From assembly GCA_035505915.1 (NCBI GenBank), contig DATJQI010000028.1:27444-91443 (forward strand): a stretch of DNA of 64,000 bases, given 5' to 3'. Source of the stretch: 40CM-2-70-7 sp035505915. GTDB taxonomy: Bacteria > Gemmatimonadota > Gemmatimonadetes > Gemmatimonadales > GWC2-71-9. A model generated the notes under the pieces. The model was not told where the DNA came from. It did no database searches and worked only from the letters and a program-made list of their open reading frames with translations. Each line of letters opens with the position of its first letter. Within the stretch, counting starts at the first letter, position 1. Shown here piece after piece: positions 58,650 through 64,000 of the stretch. Made by a program: the position numbers and the translations under genes.

Positions 58650-59519
58650 GTGACGGCGGTCGGGAAGGCGCGCGCGGCGGCGTACTTCGAGCTCACCAAG
58701 CCGGGGATCACCCGGATGGTGGTGGTCACGGCCGCCGCCGGCTACTACCTGGGCTCCCGCGGGCCTTTCGACCTCACCCGTTTCGTTCACACCCTCGTCG
58801 GGACCGCGCTCGTGGCCGCGGGATCGTCGGCGCTCAATCAGGTGCGCGAGCGCGGCATCGACGCGCTGATGAACCGCACCCGCGGCCGGCCCCTGCCGTC
58901 GGGACGGGTCACCCCCCGCGCCGCCGCGCTCTTCTCCTGGACCGCCGCCGTGCTGGGCGTGGCCTACCTCGCCTGGCAGGTGAATCTGCTCACCGCCGCG
59001 CTCGCCCTCCTGACCCTCGTGTCGTACGTCTTCCTCTATACGCCGCTGAAGCAGCGCACGTCGCTCAACACGCTGGTCGGGGCGGTGCCCGGAGCGCTGC
59101 CGGTGGTGGGCGGCTGGACGGCGGCGGGGGGCGAACTGAACTCGACCGCCCTCGTGCTGTTCTGGATTCTCTTTCTGTGGCAGCTGCCGCACTTCCTGGC
59201 GCTGGCCTGGCTCTACCGTGAGGACTACCGGCGCGGCGGGCTCGCGATGCTCAGCCTGGAGGACGACTCCGGGAAGGCGACGGCGCGGATGGCCTTCCTT
59301 TACGCCTGCACGCTTCTGCCCGTGAGTCTCCTGCCGACACTCTTGGAGCTCACGGGGGCGGTCTACTTCTTCGGCGCCCTGATACTGGGGCTCGGCTACG
59401 CGGGGGTGAGCCTGCTCCTCGTGCGGGACCCCTCGCACCGGACGGCCCGGGGGCTCTTCTTCACCTCGATCATCTACCTGCCGCTGCTCCTGGCGCTGAT
59501 GGTGCTCGACAAGGGCTAG
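58650..59519 (+). CDS. ctaB: protohaem IX farnesyltransferase (haem O synthase)
   Basis: The enzyme adds a farnesyl group to haem B to make haem O, needed for haem-copper oxidases. The 289-residue UbiA-family membrane protein has the allylic diphosphate motifs NQVRERGIDALMNRTRGRPL and LYREDYRRGGLAML, and about nine membrane segments. The start GTG at 58650 has GGAG six bases upstream. Cytochrome oxidase genes are not in the window. Its TAG stop shares CTAG (59516-59519) with the convergent tkt gene. Confidence 0.95.
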   Translation: MTAVGKARAAAYFELTKPGITRMVVVTAAAGYYLGSRGPFDLTRFVHTLVGTALVAAGSSALNQVRERGIDALMNRTRGRPLPSGRVTPRAAALFSWTAAVLGVAYLAWQVNLLTAALALLTLVSYVFLYTPLKQRTSLNTLVGAVPGALPVVGGWTAAGGELNSTALVLFWILFLWQLPHFLALAWLYREDYRRGGLAMLSLEDDSGKATARMAFLYACTLLPVSLLPTLLELTGAVYFFGALILGLGYAGVSLLLVRDPSHRTARGLFFTSIIYLPLLLALMVLDKG

Positions 59520-61507
59520 GCGACGTCCTTCGCGACCTCCACGATCCGGTCCACCGTCAGTCCGAACTCCTGATACAACCGCTGGTACGGCGCCGAGGCG
59601 CCGAAGTGATCGAGGCCGATGGCCCGGCCCTGCTCACCCACGATCCGCTCCCATCCCTGCGTCGCGCCCGCTTCGATCGACACCCGCGCCCGCACGGCGG
59701 GCGGCAGGACCTGGTCCCGGTACGCCTGGGGCTGGGCCGCGAACAGCTCGAAACTCGGCAGGCTGACCACGCGGGTGGGGAGGCCCGCCGCGTCGAGGCG
59801 TGTGCGCGCGGCGAGCGCCAGCTCCACCTCGGAGCCGGTCGCGATCAGGATGACCCGAGGTGTTCCGGCCGAGTCCGCGAGGACGTACCCGCCCCGCGAA
59901 AGCCCGGCGGCGGGCGCGAGCACGGCGCGATCGATGGCGGCCACTTTCTGGCGCGTGAGGGCCAGCGCCACGGGGCCCGAGCGGTGCCCGATCGCCACCC
60001 GCCATGCCTCGGCCACCTCGGCCGCGTCGGCGGGGCGAATGACAATCAACCCCGGGACGGCGCGCAGGGCCGCGAGCTGCTCGATGGGCTGATGGGTCGG
60101 GCCGTCTTCACCCAGCCCGATGGAATCGTGCGTGAAGACGTACACGGTGCCCAGCTTGCAGAGCGCGGCGAGCCGGATGGCGGGCCGCATGTAGTCCGAG
60201 AAAATGAGGAACGTCCCGCCGTAGGGAATGAAGCCGCCGTGCAGGGCGATGCCGTTCATCACCGCGCCCATGCCGTGCTCGCGGATCCCGAAATGGAAGT
60301 TCCGTTCGGCGTAATGCCCGGCCGACAGGTCTCCCGTTCCTTTGAGCAGGGTGTTGTTCGACCCGGCGAGGTCCGCCGAGCCCCCGACGATCTCCGGAAT
60401 CCGGGGCGCGAGGGCGTTCAGCACCTTGCCGGACGCCGCCCGCGTCGCCTGGCCGGCCTCGCCCGCGAAGTCCGGGAGCGCCTGCTCCCAACCCGCGGGC
60501 AGGCGCCCCGCCAGCCGCCGCTCCAGCTCGGCGGCGAGCTCGGGGAACGCCTTCCGGTACGCCTGGAGGTTCCGCTCCCACGCTTCGCGGGTCTCCCGTC
60601 CCCGCGCGCCGGCCTCCCGCCAGCGGGCGAGCGCCTCCTCGGGCACGAAGAACGGCTCCGGGGAGGGCCAGCCCAGATTCTTCTTTGTGAGCTTGATCTC
60701 CTCGGCACCCAGGGGAGCGCCGTGGGCCTCGGCGGTGTCCTGCTTGTGGGGGGCGCCGTACGCGATGTGGGTGCGCACGATGATGAGGGACGGGCGGTCG
60801 ACGGCGCGCCGGGCCGCCGTGATCGCGGCGTCGAGCGCCGCCAGGTCGTTCCCATCGGCGACCCGCTGGACGTGCCAGCCGTAGCTCTCGAAGCGCCGGG
60901 CGGTGTCGTCCGAGAACGCGAGGTTGGTGTCCCCTTCGATGGTGATGTGATTGTCGTCGTAGATCCCGATGAGCTTCCCGAGCTTCAGGTGGCCGGCCAG
61001 CGAGCAGGCCTCGTGGGAGATCCCTTCCATGAGGTCGCCGTCGGACGCCAGGAAGTACGTGTAGTGGCTCACCACGTCGTGGCCCGGCCGGTTGAAGGCG
61101 GCGCCGAGGGCGGCCTCGGCGATCGCCATTCCGACCGCGTTTCCGGTGCCCTGGCCGAGGGGACCCGTGGTCGCCTCCACGCCGGGCGTGTGGCCGTATT
61201 CGGGGTGTCCGGGGGTCTTCGAGCCCCACTGCCGGAACCGCTTGATGTCGTCGAGCGAGAGGTCGTAGCCCGAGAGGTACAGCGACGCGTAGAGCAGCAT
61301 GCACGCGTGGCCGCACGACAGGATGAAGCGGTCGCGGTCGGGCCAGTCGGGGCGGCGCGGATCGTAGCGGAGGTGGCGGGTCCAGAGCACGTACGCGAGC
61401 GGCGCGAGGGCCATCGGCGTGCCCGGGTGGCCGGAGTCGGCCTGCTGCACCGCGTCCATCGCGAGTGTCCGGACCGTGTTGATGCAGAGGAGGTCCAGGT
61501 CCGTCAT
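59516..61507 (-). CDS. tkt: transketolase
   Basis: Transketolase moves two-carbon units in the pentose phosphate pathway and uses thiamine diphosphate. The 663-residue protein is of normal length. It contains the thiamine-binding segment LASDGDLMEGISHEACSLAG, the histidine-rich ends GHPGTPMALAPLAYVLW, and FGIREHGMGAVMNGIALHGG. ATG at 61507 is used. It follows a 109-residue gene after 16 bases. Confidence 0.97.
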   Translation of the reverse strand: MTDLDLLCINTVRTLAMDAVQQADSGHPGTPMALAPLAYVLWTRHLRYDPRRPDWPDRDRFILSCGHACMLLYASLYLSGYDLSLDDIKRFRQWGSKTPGHPEYGHTPGVEATTGPLGQGTGNAVGMAIAEAALGAAFNRPGHDVVSHYTYFLASDGDLMEGISHEACSLAGHLKLGKLIGIYDDNHITIEGDTNLAFSDDTARRFESYGWHVQRVADGNDLAALDAAITAARRAVDRPSLIIVRTHIAYGAPHKQDTAEAHGAPLGAEEIKLTKKNLGWPSPEPFFVPEEALARWREAGARGRETREAWERNLQAYRKAFPELAAELERRLAGRLPAGWEQALPDFAGEAGQATRAASGKVLNALAPRIPEIVGGSADLAGSNNTLLKGTGDLSAGHYAERNFHFGIREHGMGAVMNGIALHGGFIPYGGTFLIFSDYMRPAIRLAALCKLGTVYVFTHDSIGLGEDGPTHQPIEQLAALRAVPGLIVIRPADAAEVAEAWRVAIGHRSGPVALALTRQKVAAIDRAVLAPAAGLSRGGYVLADSAGTPRVILIATGSEVELALAARTRLDAAGLPTRVVSLPSFELFAAQPQAYRDQVLPPAVRARVSIEAGATQGWERIVGEQGRAIGLDHFGASAPYQRLYQEFGLTVDRIVEVAKDVA

Positions 61508-61523
61508 CGCTCCCTCGGTCGGT

Positions 61524-61853
61524 TTAGAGCAGGCCCGACTTGGCGGCCTGCCAGAGCTTGAGCAGGCGGTCGAATCCATCCACGAGGAGCTCGACCTGTT
61601 GCGGGCTGGGACTGGCCTTCGCGGCGGGGGAGAGCTCGGCGCAGATGCGCCCCATCTCCTTCCGTCCCTGTTTGACACTCTCGGCCGCGATGTCGTCCAG
61701 GAGGCCCACGATCTTCAGGCGGGCCGAAGAATCGTCCGGGACCTGCCAGAGGTATTCGGCGGTGGCCTTGCCGTCGGTGCACATCTGTCCCAACGGGTCC
61801 AGGAGCGGCACCCGGGAGCGCCGCGGCGGCTGGGGGGGCGGAGAGCCGGTCAT
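61524..61853 (-). CDS. small helical protein of unknown function
   Basis: The 109-residue protein has a Pro/Arg-rich N-terminus (PPPQPPRRSRVPLLDPL). The rest is mostly helical, ending in VELLVDGFDRLLKLWQAAKS. No family is recognised. Codon use fits its neighbours. It lies 16 bases before tkt in the same direction, so it is probably in the same transcript. Confidence 0.52.
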   Translation of the reverse strand: MTGSPPPQPPRRSRVPLLDPLGQMCTDGKATAEYLWQVPDDSSARLKIVGLLDDIAAESVKQGRKEMGRICAELSPAAKASPSPQQVELLVDGFDRLLKLWQAAKSGLL

Positions 61854-61906
61854 TGATCGCTGACAAATGTAGTGGCGCGGCCCTTTCGCCGCCTCGCCCG
61901 GCGCTC

Positions 61907-61912
61907 TAGCTT
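61907..61912 (+). promoter_or_regulatory. -10-like TAGCTT nine bases before the TolB-like gene
   Basis: TAGCTT precedes the ATG at 61922 by nine bases and there is no Shine-Dalgarno. It has the same layout as metE. No good -35 is visible in this GC-rich region. Confidence 0.33.
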
Positions 61913-61921
61913 GCCCGGCCT

Positions 61922-62944
61922 ATGGTCCCCATCCTCCTCGCGGCACTGTTCCAGGCGGCATCCGCACCGCCCCCGCTCGCCGAGCGGCATCTCGCGCATC
62001 CCCGTCAGCTCACGCACGGCGGCCAGAACGCCGAGGCCTATTACTCGCACGACGGCAGTCGCCTGATCTTCCAGCACACGCCCCCTCCCGACACCGCGGG
62101 CTGCGACCAGGAGTTCATCGTCAACGTCGACGGCTCGGGGCTCCACCGCGTGTCGGACGGCCTGGGGCGGACCACCTGCGGCTGGTTCTTCGCCGGCGAT
62201 ACCCGGGTGTTCTACTCGAGCACGGAGGCGCAGGGGCCCGCCTGCCCGCCGCGCCCCGACTATTCCCACGGGTATGTCTGGGCCCTCTACGACTACGACA
62301 TCTACGCCTCGGACCCCGACGGCAGCCACAAGGTCCGGCTGACGGCCAACAAGGGGTACGACGCCGAGGGGACGCTGTCGCCGGACGGGAAGACCATCGT
62401 CTTCACGTCCCAGCGGGAGGGGGACCTCGACATCTACACGATGAACGTCGACGGGACCGGGGTGCGGCGGCTGACCAATACGCTCGGATATGACGGAGGC
62501 CCGACCTTTTCGCCCGACGGCAAGCTGATCGTCTACCGTGCCTATCACCCGTCCACCACCGCCGATTCCGCCGAGTACCGCGCGCTCCTGGCGCAGGGCG
62601 TGGTGCGGCCGACGAAAATGGATCTGTGGGTGATGAACGCCGACGGCTCGAACCAGCGGCAGGTCACACACCTGGCAGGCGCGAGCTTCGCGCCGGCGTT
62701 CTTCCCCGATTCGAAGCGCATCATCTTCTCGTCGAACTTCCCCGACCCGACGTCGGAGCACTTCGACCTCTACGCGGTGAACCTGGACGGCTCGGATCTC
62801 GAGGCCATCACCACCGACCACTCGTTCAACGCCTTCCCGATGTTCTCGCCCGACGGGCGTCATCTGGTCTGGGCGTCGAACCGCGGCGCTTCGGTCCCGC
62901 ACGAGACCAACATCTTCATCGCCGAGTGGATCGCGAAGCCGTGA
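61922..62944 (+). CDS. TolB-like beta-propeller protein, exported
   Basis: The 340-residue protein has a weak signal sequence (VPILLAALFQAASA) and repeated PD40/WD40-like blades of the TolB type. Examples are YYSHDGSRLIFQH, LSPDGKTIVFTSQREGDLDI and FSPDGRHLVWASNRG, each followed by YxMNxDGxxxRRLT. There is no TolB N-terminal domain, so it is not the Tol-Pal component itself. Its stop overlaps the lepB start in GTGA. Confidence 0.77.
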   Translation: MVPILLAALFQAASAPPPLAERHLAHPRQLTHGGQNAEAYYSHDGSRLIFQHTPPPDTAGCDQEFIVNVDGSGLHRVSDGLGRTTCGWFFAGDTRVFYSSTEAQGPACPPRPDYSHGYVWALYDYDIYASDPDGSHKVRLTANKGYDAEGTLSPDGKTIVFTSQREGDLDIYTMNVDGTGVRRLTNTLGYDGGPTFSPDGKLIVYRAYHPSTTADSAEYRALLAQGVVRPTKMDLWVMNADGSNQRQVTHLAGASFAPAFFPDSKRIIFSSNFPDPTSEHFDLYAVNLDGSDLEAITTDHSFNAFPMFSPDGRHLVWASNRGASVPHETNIFIAEWIAKP

Positions 62945-63678
62945 GCAGGAAGCCCGAGGCCCCGCGCAAAACTCCGCCCGGGCCGAAGACACCCTGGGAG
63001 GAGACCAAGAGCTGGATCAAGTCGCTGGCCGTGGCGCTCGCGGTCTGGATCGTTCTGCGGTCGTACCTGATCGAGGCGTTCCGGATCCCCTCGGCGAGCA
63101 TGGAGAACACGCTGCTGGTGGGCGACTGGCTGTTCGTCAACAAGACCATCTACGGCGGCGCGCTCGAGATCCCGTTCACGGGCATCCACTGGCTTCCCAT
63201 CAAGGGGTACGCGCAGCCGCATCACGACGGGCTCGTGATCTTCCGGTCGGTGGAGGACTCCACACCCGATCTCGTGATCGTGAAGCGGGTGATCGGCCAG
63301 CCGGGCGACACCCTCCAGATGGTGAACGACACGGTGTATCGGGACGGCAGGGCGCTGCCAGAGCCGTACGCGCTCCATCTCAACCCCGGACCCGACAATC
63401 CTCTCTATCAAATGCAGATGCGGCGGAACGAGCTGCCGCACTACATCGGGAAGGACCGGGACCACTACAACCCCACGTCCCACAACTGGGGGCCGCTCGT
63501 GGTGCCGGCCGACTCCTTCTGGGTGATGGGGGACAACCGCGACGAGTCGTACGACTCGCGGTTCTGGGGCTTCCTGCCGCGGTCCCACATCGAGGGCAAG
63601 CCGGAGCTGGTCTACTTCAGCATGGGGTTCGCGCCCCTCCGGATCCGCTGGAACCGGTTCTTCCGCCACCCCTCCTGA
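62941..63678 (+). CDS. lepB: signal peptidase I
   Basis: LepB removes signal peptides from exported proteins. The 245-residue protein has a basic N-terminus, one membrane helix (about 28-40), the catalytic serine S53 in IPSASMENTL, the catalytic lysine K115 in VIVKRVIGQPGD, and box E MGDNRDESYDSRFWGFL. The GTG start overlaps the TolB-like stop. It is followed by a TonB-dependent receptor gene. Confidence 0.96.
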   Translation: MSRKPEAPRKTPPGPKTPWEETKSWIKSLAVALAVWIVLRSYLIEAFRIPSASMENTLLVGDWLFVNKTIYGGALEIPFTGIHWLPIKGYAQPHHDGLVIFRSVEDSTPDLVIVKRVIGQPGDTLQMVNDTVYRDGRALPEPYALHLNPGPDNPLYQMQMRRNELPHYIGKDRDHYNPTSHNWGPLVVPADSFWVMGDNRDESYDSRFWGFLPRSHIEGKPELVYFSMGFAPLRIRWNRFFRHPS

Positions 63679-63722
63679 GCTCTTCCCGTCCCCGGGCGTG
63701 CGGAGAAGTCCGGCACGGGAAG

Positions 63723-63728
63723 TAGATT
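63723..63728 (+). promoter_or_regulatory. -10-like TAGATT five bases before the receptor gene
   Basis: TAGATT lies five bases before the ATG at 63734 without a Shine-Dalgarno between. This is the same leaderless layout seen before other genes here. The -35 region is not clear. Confidence 0.35.
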
Positions 63729-63733
63729 GAGAC

Positions 63734-64000
63734 ATGCGGATCGAGTGGCTGGTGATCGGCGCGGCCGTGGTGGCGGCTCCCGCCGGCGCCCAACAGCCCG
63801 ACACCCTCCGCCGTGACTCCCTGCGGCTCGACACGCTGCCCGGCATCACGGTTTCGGCGACCCGGGCCGACCGCCCCCTCTCCCGCACCGCGGCCGCCGT
63901 CGCCACCGTCACCCGCGCCGACATCAGCACCGCCCGTCCCACCTGGGGCCTCGATGAGGCCCTGAACGGAATCCCCGGCGTGCTCGACGCCAACCGGTAC
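63734..64000 (+). CDS. TonB-dependent receptor (5' part only, cut by window edge)
   Basis: The first 89 residues show a signal peptide (EWLVIGAAVVAAPAGAQ). A charged spacer follows, then the plug-domain start GITVSATRADRPLSRTAAAV followed by VATVTRADISTARPTWGLDE and ALNGIPGVLDANRY. This is the usual N-terminus of a TonB-dependent outer-membrane transporter. The barrel and any substrate clues are outside the window. Confidence 0.8.
   Translation, partial: MRIEWLVIGAAVVAAPAGAQQPDTLRRDSLRLDTLPGITVSATRADRPLSRTAAAVATVTRADISTARPTWGLDEALNGIPGVLDANRY

Noticed and set aside
61922..62944. TolB of the Tol-Pal system
   Set aside because: The propeller blades match, but the TolB N-terminal domain and tolQRA/pal neighbours are missing.

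Overview
The window is high-GC, densely coding chromosomal DNA with no insertion sequence, phage or CRISPR signature. It opens on the replication-origin cluster: a partial dnaA on the minus strand, diverging from rpmH-rnpA-yidD-yidC-mnmE. The mix of families suggests a member of the Gemmatimonadota or a close relative. These include a GWxTD-type protein, a DUF5916 outer-membrane protein, a rhomboid with a C-terminal charged tail motif, many ECF sigma/anti-sigma pairs, a CsgG-like lipoprotein-type factor and a carotene-free aerobic heterotroph gene set. That assignment is an inference from gene content, not a measured placement.

Layout. 1-4829: dnaA and the rpmH-to-mnmE group. 4831-18663: about 14 kb of almost gap-free minus-strand genes. 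It runs from an ECF sigma factor and its zinc-finger anti-sigma factor through holA, a SPOR protein, mutS, a TonB-like lipoprotein, cystathionine beta-synthase, ddl, a rhomboid protease, a GWxTD-type protein, a zinc protease-like protein, a small helical protein, a 6-pyruvoyl-tetrahydropterin synthase family protein and pterin carbinolamine dehydratase. Many of these start inside the previous stop (ATGA, GTGA, TGATG). 18831-27117 (minus): Nudix hydrolase, YdcF-like protein, DUF5916 protein, a four-gene ECF sigma/anti-sigma/HEAT-repeat operon, and upp. 27221-31113: CsgG-like protein, VOC protein with a lysine-rich tail, tRNA-Phe, and a sugar-lactone oxidase. 31135-46615: a 1199-residue kinase-AAA-TPR regulator, a MgtC/DUF4010 protein, cupin, YbaK, TPR and ChbG proteins, a Spy/RidA fusion, a Rieske/membrane three-gene operon, an APC permease, and DoxX facing MarR. 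46603-57483: a YaiO-like/TPR plus glycosidase-like operon, metE, Nfu, an ATP-grasp enzyme, a GT87 glycosyltransferase and a sigK/rskA pair. 58065-64000: greA, ctaB, tkt, a TolB-like protein, lepB and the start of a TonB-dependent receptor.

Besides ordinary housekeeping, three signals not explained by the genes stand out. First, three long hairpins are built from 7-bp GGAANNN units and placed directly after stop codons. Second, 8-bp tandem units of consensus CTRNSCGN sit inside yidC, mnmE and the SPOR gene. Third, three convergent gene pairs have both TAG stops packed into one CTAG. Several genes also look leaderless, with a -10-like box 5-9 bases before the start codon and no Shine-Dalgarno sequence.

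No stretch without a gene exceeds 300 bases. The longest gaps are 18664-18830, 29469-29631, 42386-42539 and 43407-43578.
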